In this document: positions 32,108 to 38,442 of the stretch, piece by piece | How the letters are laid out: each line of letters starts with the position of its first letter | Position numbering within the stretch: position 1 is the stretch's first letter | Source of the DNA: Pseudomonadota bacterium | Lineage (GTDB): Bacteria; Myxococcota_A; Bradymonadia; UBA4248 | Length of the DNA: 38,442 bases | Reading direction: 5' to 3' | NCBI GenBank assembly: GCA_017441205.1 | Contig: JAFRYG010000005.1 | Span: 1-38,442, forward strand | Notes under the pieces: model-generated | Databases searched by the model: none | Seen by the model: the letters and a program-made list of their open reading frames with translations, nothing else | What the model was told of the DNA's origin: nothing | Program-made: the position numbers and the translations under genes

Positions 32108-32134
32108 ACTAACGACTAATCACTAACAACTAAC
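32108..32134. repeat. ACTAAYN heptamer, 4 imperfect copies
   Basis: ACTAACG, ACTAATC, ACTAACA, ACTAAC: 7-bp period with the last two bases varying. It runs into the stop codon of the minus-strand MATE gene. Confidence 0.75.
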
Positions 32135-33464
32135 AGCTGATGAAATTATTTCTGAAGTGTCGGTAGATGAGGACGCAGATCAGGGCCGAGACGATGGAAC
32201 CGAGCGGAGCGGCCATTCCCATCGGCATCAGGGTGAGTGGAAAGCAGACGCTGGCTATCCATGTGCCTGGAATTCTGGTCGTGATGCTCGAAAACACGTT
32301 ATGAAAGAAAGCCCATCCGGCTTTGCTGTAGGCGCAGAAATACCCGCTGAAACAGAAGTGAATTCCTGCGAAAAGGACATCGAAGCTGTAGGTTCGCAGG
32401 TATTGTGCGCCGTAGCGAATGACGCTGGGATCGGTCGTAAAGAAGCCGATGAGCCATGGTGATATGAACTGACATGCGATGCCGATGATGGCACCGTAAG
32501 CTGTGCATGTGAGGATGCCATATCGGAGGACGGCGCGGGAACGATCGTGTTTTTGCGCGCCGCGGTTTTGTGCGGCCATGGCCGAAACGCTGGCGAGCAT
32601 CGCAGAGGGAACGAGGAAGAAGAAGCAGATGAGTTTTTCGACGATTCCGACGCTTGCGGCGATTTCGAGTCCGCGGGCATTGGCGATGGCCGTAATGAAC
32701 AGAAACGTGATCTGAATGAAGGCATCCTGGCTTGCGGTCGGCAATCCGACGGACACGATATTGCTGAGTGTATTGCGCTGGATTCGCAGTGTTTTTCTCG
32801 TGATCCGGATGCCCGGGTTGTGCCGGTGCATGATGAAGAGGGCAAAGATTACGGTGATACCCTGTGCAATGACCGTAGCCCATGCAGCACCGGCGGCGCC
32901 GAGTGCGCAGGGGCCGATGAGAATATAGTCGAGAATGATGTTGAATATGCCGCCGACGGCAACGAACAGCAATGGGTGCCGCGAATCTCCGAGCCCCCGG
33001 CATGTTGCGGCGATGACGTTATAGGCAGAAATAAAGGGAATTCCGAGGAAGCAGAGAGAGGAATACTGAATGGTTTCGCGAAGTGCTTCGGGGGGCGTCT
33101 GCAGAATAGCCGCCATTTGATCGACGCAGAACAGTCCGCATGACATCAGGATGACTGCGATACCTGCAAACAATGTGATGGATGTACCGATGGCTGCCGA
33201 GAGCTGTTCCTGATCTCCTGCACCGAACGCACGTCCGGCAAGTACGGTAGTCCCCATGGCCATACCGGCGATCATGAGGGTAATCATGTGCATGATCTGA
33301 CTGCCGTTGTGGATGGCGGTAATGGTGGATGGACCGTTGAACTGCCCGGCAATGAAGAGATCTGCGACGCCATAGAACGTCTGCAGGAAACAAGCCAGGA
33401 AATAGGGGAGGGAGAAGGCGATGAGCTGTGTGAAGATTCGCCCTTGCGTCAGATTTTTAGCCAT
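32130..33464 (-). CDS. MATE-family efflux transporter (second)
   Basis: A 444-aa protein of normal length for the NorM/DinF-like MATE exporters, with twelve predicted helices. LTQGRIFTQLIAFSLPYFLACF and TVLAGRAFGAGDQEQLSAAIG are typical, as are AATCRGLGDSRHPLLF and the second-bundle VGLPTASQDAF. It is only distantly like the plus-strand MATE gene facing it, so the pair does not look like a recent duplication. No ribosome site is apparent before the ATG. Hairpin copy 10 lies just upstream. No terminator is seen past its stop. Confidence 0.92.
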   Translation of the reverse strand: MAKNLTQGRIFTQLIAFSLPYFLACFLQTFYGVADLFIAGQFNGPSTITAIHNGSQIMHMITLMIAGMAMGTTVLAGRAFGAGDQEQLSAAIGTSITLFAGIAVILMSCGLFCVDQMAAILQTPPEALRETIQYSSLCFLGIPFISAYNVIAATCRGLGDSRHPLLFVAVGGIFNIILDYILIGPCALGAAGAAWATVIAQGITVIFALFIMHRHNPGIRITRKTLRIQRNTLSNIVSVGLPTASQDAFIQITFLFITAIANARGLEIAASVGIVEKLICFFFLVPSAMLASVSAMAAQNRGAQKHDRSRAVLRYGILTCTAYGAIIGIACQFISPWLIGFFTTDPSVIRYGAQYLRTYSFDVLFAGIHFCFSGYFCAYSKAGWAFFHNVFSSITTRIPGTWIASVCFPLTLMPMGMAAPLGSIVSALICVLIYRHFRNNFISC

Positions 33465-33489
33465 TGGAGATGGGGATGATATCCGGGAT

Positions 33490-33528
33490 GGCGGCGCGTA
33501 TCGGCCTTTTGGGCCGATAGCCGCCGCC
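33490..33528 (+). repeat. GTA/TA hairpin family, copy 10
   Basis: GGCGGCGC (33490-33497), unpaired G, TATCGGCC, loop TTTTG, GGCCGATA (33512-33519), GCCGCCGCC. One extra base in the right outer arm. It lies between the 499-aa gene and the MATE gene on the opposite reading side. Confidence 0.7.
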
Positions 33529-33570
33529 GGGCAGTCGCATTTGTGTCAACAAAAAGACTGCCCCCAAAAT

Positions 33571-35070
33571 TTAAACCTTTTTAAACATATCGGAGAGGCT
33601 CTTGAGGCCTTTTTGAAGCAATTTCTGGTTGGAACGGCTGAAGGTTTTCTGGACGTGTTCCGGTTCGATGTCGCACAGGCAGTATCTCCAGCGGTCACAG
33701 CAGCTGATGAGCCACTGAACGATTTGTGTCATGTTTCCGGAGCGTATGAACGCGCGGGAGGAAATGGCATCGATGACATCCCGGAAAGTGGGCAGGGGGG
33801 CATCGGGCTGATAAAATCCGTATTTGTTCTGAAGTTGTCTGAGAACGTCACCCTGAGGAACGATGGGGAGTCGAGCGCTGAAAAGGGCAGGATCGAACAG
33901 GGTCTGAATGGAGCTGACGGGGATGCCGAAACGGGCGGCGTGTTCCTCGATGGAAAAGTCGAAGCAGGGAAATGCGGCCAGCCAGCGGCGTTCGCGCTGA
34001 AACACACTGAAGGCGTCAGTCGCGTCATGCGTGCCGTTCTTTTCGTCGTACTGGAGTGCCATTTTGATGCTGTCGCGCGATCCGATTTCCCTGAACATGG
34101 GCAGATCGTCAGGCAGCAGCAGCAGTGCGACCGGATCTGCCGTCAGCAGTGAGATGTGTGCGTGTGGCATATTGCCGTCGTTGTCACATCCGACGGCCTG
34201 GAGCGTGCGGCAGCGCAGGGTTTCGCGAAATACCTGATCGCGCGAATTGGTCAGGACACTCGTGACGATGCGATCGACGGCATTGAGTATGGTCTGTGCG
34301 TCTCCTTTGGCAACGGTAATCTGGAGCGTTCCTTCTGTGCGGATGATGTTTGACGGCAGTGTGCCGGTGATGATTCGGTTCAGGCGTTCAAATCTGCGTT
34401 CCGGGGAATAATCGGTACAATCCGGAGCAGATTTGGGAACAAACGAAAGCTGTGGCTGTGCTTCGTAGACATTCTGAATGATGCTGAACAGGGATTCTTC
34501 CCAGAAATCGTCATCATTGAGCTGTTTGGGGAAGGGCTTGATGGCCTCTATTTCGTATATCTGATTCTGCGAGAGTTCGGAGGCCGCGATGAGAAAGATA
34601 TGGTCCTCGAAAGTCAGCGTCCATCCGATGGCATAGACGTGATCCTGAGTTTGGATATCTCCGTATCCCGAGAGACAGGCGTCGATGGAGATTTCGGTAT
34701 GTGCATTGGGGCCGGCCAGGGAATGTCCGAATCCCCTGTCGTAGGAGGGGCGGAAGCTCCATGCTCTTGGCGGAAAGCATGTGAGCTGGCGCACGATGAT
34801 CGAGGCTTCGGCGTTGGGGAGTTTTGCACTTACTGCATTCTGGAACTTCTTTTGTGATTCGAGTCTTGGTTCCGTGAATAGCAGCAGATGCCACAGGATC
34901 GTTGCCCTGTCGTAGTCGCTGAGTCTTCTGCCCTCCTGGAGGACGAGGTGTTCGAAGTCGAGCAGGGGATTGCTGCCATTTTTTTCGAACTGCTCGTGGA
35001 TTTCGAGTGCGGTATCCCGAATCGTACTCAGTATGGCCGAAAGTCTTTGAACGGTGCTGGTATCAGGCAT
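33571..35070 (-). CDS. unknown 499-aa protein, partner of the Lhr-like helicase
   Basis: I do not recognise this protein. It is soluble, with no signal or membrane segment, about 499 aa. The N-terminal ~100 residues look helical. The middle has beta-rich stretches (AIGWTLTFEDHIFLIAASEL), and the end is helical and basic (FSRSNQKLLQKGLKSLSDM). A Cys-rich spot CCDRWRYCLC near residue 460 could bind a metal. No metallophosphoesterase, ligase or nuclease motif (GDxHG, KxDG, DEK/PDxxK) is evident. It starts 42 bases after the helicase stop on the same strand, so it is very likely co-transcribed and may act with it. No good ribosome site is visible. It should be read as an uncharacterised protein. 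Confidence 0.75.
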   Translation of the reverse strand: MPDTSTVQRLSAILSTIRDTALEIHEQFEKNGSNPLLDFEHLVLQEGRRLSDYDRATILWHLLLFTEPRLESQKKFQNAVSAKLPNAEASIIVRQLTCFPPRAWSFRPSYDRGFGHSLAGPNAHTEISIDACLSGYGDIQTQDHVYAIGWTLTFEDHIFLIAASELSQNQIYEIEAIKPFPKQLNDDDFWEESLFSIIQNVYEAQPQLSFVPKSAPDCTDYSPERRFERLNRIITGTLPSNIIRTEGTLQITVAKGDAQTILNAVDRIVTSVLTNSRDQVFRETLRCRTLQAVGCDNDGNMPHAHISLLTADPVALLLLPDDLPMFREIGSRDSIKMALQYDEKNGTHDATDAFSVFQRERRWLAAFPCFDFSIEEHAARFGIPVSSIQTLFDPALFSARLPIVPQGDVLRQLQNKYGFYQPDAPLPTFRDVIDAISSRAFIRSGNMTQIVQWLISCCDRWRYCLCDIEPEHVQKTFSRSNQKLLQKGLKSLSDMFKKV

Positions 35071-35112
35071 GATGGATACTCATGGCGTGTGTATCGTCTG
35101 GTTCATCATGAA

Positions 35113-37326
35113 TCAGACAATAATGATCGGTCGATTGGCGAGGATGCGGACGTAATCGTCCAGCTGGATGGAGCTGAGCAGCCAGCGCAGTGCAAATTCT
35201 TCGGGGATGACGCTGAACCATGGCCCTGGCTGCAGGAGTTTTGAGAAAGAAGCAACATTTGTTCGGATATACATCTCGAACTGCGTTTTGAGCTGTTCTT
35301 CGTCGGGCATGACTTTGATGGATGGTTTTGCGAGCAGCCTCAGGAAGAAAGGCGTCCGGCATCCTTTTTTAACGGGTGTGCCATGTTTTTCGAAGAAATT
35401 CTGCAGGAGCATGCCGCCGACCGTTCCCATGAAGTGGAGAATCATGAATTCGCTGTTGCCGGGAATGGATTCGGCGGAAAGTTCGGGATCGGACTGCAGC
35501 TGATCTCCCATTTGCGGGGTAAAATCGCGGCTGATATCGAGGGTCGGGGGGAGACACCGGATGTAGAGTGCATGGTCGGGGATGTGCATGAACCGAGCGA
35601 AATCCCTGGCCAGTCCGAGGGAATAGCGAGGAGGTTCGAGTGCAAGAAACCCGAGATCGGAAGCATCAGCTCCTCTTTTGACGAAGAGTTTTTGATCCTT
35701 CATATAGGAGACGGTATGGGAATTTCCGGCCAATGTCAGTGAGATATCGGATCCGGTGGCGATGGCATCGCGGCTTGATTGTCTGAGGTAGACGGAACCG
35801 AGCGTTCGCCCGGTGACGCTGTCCACGACGTCGATTTCGGGTCTGTCCGTAATCATGGAATGCATGTATCCGCGCTTGAACAGAAATTCCGTTTTGGATT
35901 CGGGGACGTAGCGTCCGCGTTCGACTTTTCGGAGCAGTCCGCTGGACGTCATTTTATCGAGAATTGTGCCGCAGTCTTCGGTGGAGAACAGCTGTTTTGC
36001 GGCGGGGGCCAGGCGATCCGAGAGGGCTTTTTTTCCGACCCAGCACTGGGGATTCTGCAGGCAGATGGAGAGAGCCTGCTGTACGATTGTCGTCGGTCTG
36101 AAGGCAACGGGATCGGGGAAGAGGAGCTCCTGGCGTGCGCATTCGACGAGATGCAGGAATCTCTGTGCATTGAACTGATTGTCGGCCAGACAGCAGACCT
36201 GGGAATAATCCCGCGTTCGGCTTCCGCGGCCGATGCGCTGTATGAGCGACGAGACGTCGGGGGGAGGTCCAATTAAAATGATGCGATCGACGTCACCGAT
36301 ATCGATGCCGAGTTCGAGCGTACTGGTTGCAACACATGCTGCGTTTCGGGCTCTGAGGAACTGCTGTTCGGTGCGCAGCCGCTCTTCGCGCGACAGACTG
36401 CCGTGATGTGCAAAGACAATGGAAGCAATGCGGGGATTGAGGCGAAGGGCGTGGACGATGTTTTCGACATTTGCACGCGCGTTGCAGAATACGATGATCT
36501 TTCGTGTCGGGGATTCCAGGAGCGTTTGTTCGATGAGTCTGACGGTTTCGTCGACAGCGATCTTCGGATCCTGGGAAAGGATGTGTATGGATGCCCGGAT
36601 ATCATGGGAGTCTGCCGGGCAGGCAATCATTTTTCCCTCCTGTCCCAGAAATTCCTGAGTAATGCGTTTGATTTCGGGGACCGTGGCGCTGGATGCGCAA
36701 ATCTGTATGGGATTTTTGTTCAGAATCCTGAGTCTGGACAGAAGGCACTGGAGCTGATCACCTCGTCCATTGGCGTGGATGAGGTGTATTTCATCGATGA
36801 TGATGGTTTTGAGATAGAGGAACGATGCGGGTTTTCTTGCGACGAGCGAGTCGAGGGATTCCGGCGTCGTAATGATGATTTGCGGGGGATTGTCTGCATT
36901 GAATGCGTTGCTGTCGCCGGTGCGTATGGCAAGGGTCAGTCCGATGTCCTGGACGGGTTTCTGCAATCTTCTGAAGAGATCGTTGCACAGGGCTTTGGTC
37001 GGTGCAATCAGGAGAATTGCCGGACCTGAACCATTGTCGACATGGCCTTTGGATCTGGGAACAGGTGAACTGCCGGTCCGCGAAGGGGAGAGTTGCGGAG
37101 GCGTCCTGAGCTTGATGTAGCGTTCCAGAACGGGGGCCATGATGGCTTCGGTTTTGCCGGAAGCCGTCGGCGCATTGACGACGACGGATTCACCGCGCAA
37201 AATAGGCAGGATGGAGGCTTTCTGAACGTCCCTCAGGTGGGGAAAACGTGCAAAAAAAGCATGCCATGTGCAGTGGAGCGCGCTTCGGATGCGCGCTTCG
37301 GATTCGAGTTCGGCAGAAGATGTCAT
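35113..37326 (-). CDS. Lhr-family DEAD/DEAH-box helicase
   Basis: A 737-aa superfamily 2 helicase (numbering from the start at 37326, four bases after the map stop; an ATG 51 bases earlier overlaps map). Motif I APTASGKTEA (about 52-61), motif II DEIH, motif III SATV. The HHGSLSREERLRTEQQFL and VATSTLELGIDIGDVDRI blocks and QRIGRGSRT mark the Lhr (large helicase-related) family. The winged-helix and beta-strand C-terminal region follows to about residue 600. Full Lhr is ~1500 aa; this is the shorter Lhr-core size. The usual Lhr-core partners (metallophosphoesterase, ligase) are absent; its neighbour is the unknown 499-aa gene instead. It probably repairs or restarts DNA. An insertion of about 25 residues (SPSRTGSSPV...) follows motif I. 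Confidence 0.92.
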   Translation of the reverse strand: MTSSAELESEARIRSALHCTWHAFFARFPHLRDVQKASILPILRGESVVVNAPTASGKTEAIMAPVLERYIKLRTPPQLSPSRTGSSPVPRSKGHVDNGSGPAILLIAPTKALCNDLFRRLQKPVQDIGLTLAIRTGDSNAFNADNPPQIIITTPESLDSLVARKPASFLYLKTIIIDEIHLIHANGRGDQLQCLLSRLRILNKNPIQICASSATVPEIKRITQEFLGQEGKMIACPADSHDIRASIHILSQDPKIAVDETVRLIEQTLLESPTRKIIVFCNARANVENIVHALRLNPRIASIVFAHHGSLSREERLRTEQQFLRARNAACVATSTLELGIDIGDVDRIILIGPPPDVSSLIQRIGRGSRTRDYSQVCCLADNQFNAQRFLHLVECARQELLFPDPVAFRPTTIVQQALSICLQNPQCWVGKKALSDRLAPAAKQLFSTEDCGTILDKMTSSGLLRKVERGRYVPESKTEFLFKRGYMHSMITDRPEIDVVDSVTGRTLGSVYLRQSSRDAIATGSDISLTLAGNSHTVSYMKDQKLFVKRGADASDLGFLALEPPRYSLGLARDFARFMHIPDHALYIRCLPPTLDISRDFTPQMGDQLQSDPELSAESIPGNSEFMILHFMGTVGGMLLQNFFEKHGTPVKKGCRTPFFLRLLAKPSIKVMPDEEQLKTQFEMYIRTNVASFSKLLQPGPWFSVIPEEFALRWLLSSIQLDDYVRILANRPIIIV

Positions 37327-37330
37327 TCGC

Positions 37331-38131
37331 TTAGAATTTGAAGCCGGTTGGCGTGATAGAGTTTGCCAGTGGTGCACTGAATGCGGTCATAATTTCACAT
37401 CCGTCTTTGGTGACGACGAGCGTGTGCTCAAACTGAGCCGACCATTTTCCGTCGATGGTCACGGTAGTCCATCCGTCATCGAGGAATCTGAGCCGCCAGT
37501 CGCCGGCATTGATCATGGGTTCGATGGTAAAAGTCATGCCTTCGCGAAGCCGCAGACCATGACCGCGCCGGCCATAGTGGGCTACCTGCAGATTTTCGTG
37601 GAACTGTCTTCCAATGCCGTGGCCGACGAAATCTCGTACGACGGAGAATCCCCGTCTTTCCGCGAATTCCTGGATGGCAGCGCCGATATCGCCGAGCCTT
37701 GCATCCGGTCTGACTTCTGCAATACCGAGATTCAGGCATTCCCGCGTCGTTTCGACCAGATTGATGGCTTCCTTCGAGGGGGTTCCGACATAGAATGTTG
37801 CGGAAACATCTCCGTGCCATCCATCCAGGATCGAGGTGATGTCAATGTTGACGATATCGCCGTCCTTGAGGACTGTTTTTTTATTGGGAATCCCGTGACA
37901 GACGACTTCATTGATGGAGATGCAGGACGATTTTGGATATCCGTGGTAATTCAGATCTGCCGGAATGGCGTGGTGCTTTATGGTGTAATCATAAATAAAG
38001 TCATCGATGGCGAGCGTATTTTCGCCGGGTTTGACCATTTTTGCAGCTTCTTCGAGAGTTTGTGCCGCGAGTCTGCAGGCGCGTCTCATGGCGACGATGT
38101 CATCGTGGCTTTTTAGAATGATATCAGGCAT
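37331..38131 (-). CDS. map: methionine aminopeptidase, type I
   Basis: A 266-aa metalloenzyme that removes the first Met from new proteins. The residue numbers match E. coli Map: His79, Asp97 (VNIDIT), Asp108 (HGDVS), then the His of FVGHGIGRQFHE, the Glu of TIEPMIN and the Glu of QFEHTLVV. All five metal ligands are in place. AAGGAACCC lies about ten bases before the ATG, and a TATAAT box lies about 60 bases upstream. It heads the operon with the Lhr-like helicase and the 499-aa gene. A type Ia form without the zinc-finger extension. Confidence 0.97.
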   Translation of the reverse strand: MPDIILKSHDDIVAMRRACRLAAQTLEEAAKMVKPGENTLAIDDFIYDYTIKHHAIPADLNYHGYPKSSCISINEVVCHGIPNKKTVLKDGDIVNIDITSILDGWHGDVSATFYVGTPSKEAINLVETTRECLNLGIAEVRPDARLGDIGAAIQEFAERRGFSVVRDFVGHGIGRQFHENLQVAHYGRRGHGLRLREGMTFTIEPMINAGDWRLRFLDDGWTTVTIDGKWSAQFEHTLVVTKDGCEIMTAFSAPLANSITPTGFKF

Positions 38132-38189
38132 TTGAACGGGTTCCTTGTGGTGTAATGAAAGCCGTAAAGGCTGGCAAAAAACGGGAGAT

Positions 38190-38195
38190 ATTATA
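38190..38195 (-). promoter_or_regulatory. probable -10 element of map
   Basis: A perfect TATAAT on the minus strand 58 bases ahead of the map start. The region 17 bases upstream (TACCTT) is a poor -35, so the call is tentative. Confidence 0.45.
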
Positions 38196-38247
38196 ACCGA
38201 AATGTTTCTTTTAAGGTATTAATTTGAGGTATTTTTATGGAGGCAGG

Positions 38248-38272
38248 GAGACGTTTTACGGAACGGCTGTAC
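38248..38272 (+). repeat. GAGACG palindrome family, copy 7
   Basis: GAGACGTTTTACGGAACGGC then TGTAC. One base in the right arm differs (CGGCT for CGTCT). It lies between map and the truncated gene at the window edge. Confidence 0.7.
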
Positions 38273-38317
38273 TTTGATGATTGGCAGAATTTCGGTTTGG
38301 CATCAGGGCTACCGCAT

Positions 38318-38442
38318 TTACTTTTTTCGTTGAAATAGCACATCAAGCATGGCAAGAGGGTCAAGCGATGCCTTAAGCATCATCAATTTTTTGGTCAGTT
38401 TGCCTGTCCTTGATTTATTGAGTAGCCCCATTGCTGTCTTGC
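38318..38442 (-). CDS. C-terminal end of a gene cut by the window edge
   Basis: An open frame runs from the window end to TAA at 38318-38320, giving about 41 residues. It is Lys- and Leu-rich (GLLNKSRTGKLTKKLMMLKA, then SLDPLAMLDVLFQRKK). Composition and the regular helix-like pattern look like a real protein tail, but I cannot name the family. It would be transcribed toward the map operon. Confidence 0.5.
   Translation of the reverse strand, partial: KTAMGLLNKSRTGKLTKKLMMLKASLDPLAMLDVLFQRKK

Larger units (their letters stand above)
31822..32129. other. convergent intergenic region rich in 7-bp repeats
   Basis: 308 bases between two converging MATE genes: palindrome copy 6, the MATE-1 terminator, the TTTTGAG array, a GTGAATA array (32048-32064) and the start of an ACTAAYN array (32108-32134). 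No gene or terminator for the minus-strand MATE is evident. Confidence 0.75.

Noticed and set aside
32130..33464. Treating the two MATE genes as a recent inverted duplication
   Set aside because: The proteins differ in length, opening motifs and loops; similarity is only at family level.

Overview
This window reads as ordinary chromosome of a Gram-negative, roughly 50 percent GC bacterium, most likely a deltaproteobacterial-type (Myxococcota/Bradymonadota-like) lineage. This is inferred from content: large Cys-rich and VIT/vWA lipoproteins, a Ser/Thr kinase fused to an ATPase and a helical-repeat tail, a LolA-like lipoprotein chaperone, M23 peptidase, an orphan PAAR protein behind a sigma-54-type promoter, and secreted proteins of the kind typical of predatory or social deltaproteobacteria. 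No phage, transposase, rRNA or CRISPR array is visible. The taxonomic call is an inference and could be wrong.

Layout. 1-4.4 kb: a small acidic protein and a 1258-aa VIT/vWA/TPR/DUF2135 lipoprotein, both on the minus strand. 4.4-5.0 kb: a gene-free stretch with a ~54-bp tandem repeat. 5.0-8.1 kb: Ogt-type alkyltransferase (+) facing an AlkD-like glycosylase, an EamA transporter and an XdhC-like protein (all -). 8.2-10.2 kb: a 654-aa fusion of a thioredoxin-fold (HCCA-isomerase/GST-kappa-like) domain to a degenerate nitrilase-like domain. 10.4-10.6 kb: two identical tRNA-Ala(GGC) genes with promoter and terminator. 10.9-14.6 kb: LolA (-), a YitT-family membrane protein with a long Ala-rich tail (+), and a Cys-rich lipoprotein (+). 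14.9-20.2 kb: manC, a nucleoside phosphorylase, recN and an M23 peptidase, all +. 20.6-26.8 kb: kinase/ATPase protein, a membrane-anchored protein with four tandem DsbA-like domains, and the PAAR protein. 26.8-29.2 kb: tgt and an exported membrane protein (-). 29.5-33.5 kb: efp (+), one MATE transporter (+) and a second MATE transporter (-). 33.6-38.1 kb: map, an Lhr-type helicase and an unrecognised 499-aa protein, in one minus-strand operon. The last 125 bases carry the C-terminus of a further minus-strand gene.

The most interesting non-genic signal is a set of intergenic hairpins, about ten in this window. They differ in stem sequence but share one architecture: a GC-rich stem, an unpaired G, a TA..TA step, a second stem and a loop. 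A second family of seven short palindromes (GAGACG..CGTCTGTAC-like) lies in the same orientation in other gaps, and several 7-bp-period repeat arrays occur too. The most interesting proteins are the four-domain DsbA-like protein whose first domain has lost its nucleophilic Cys, the thioredoxin/pseudo-nitrilase fusion, and the unknown partner of the Lhr helicase.
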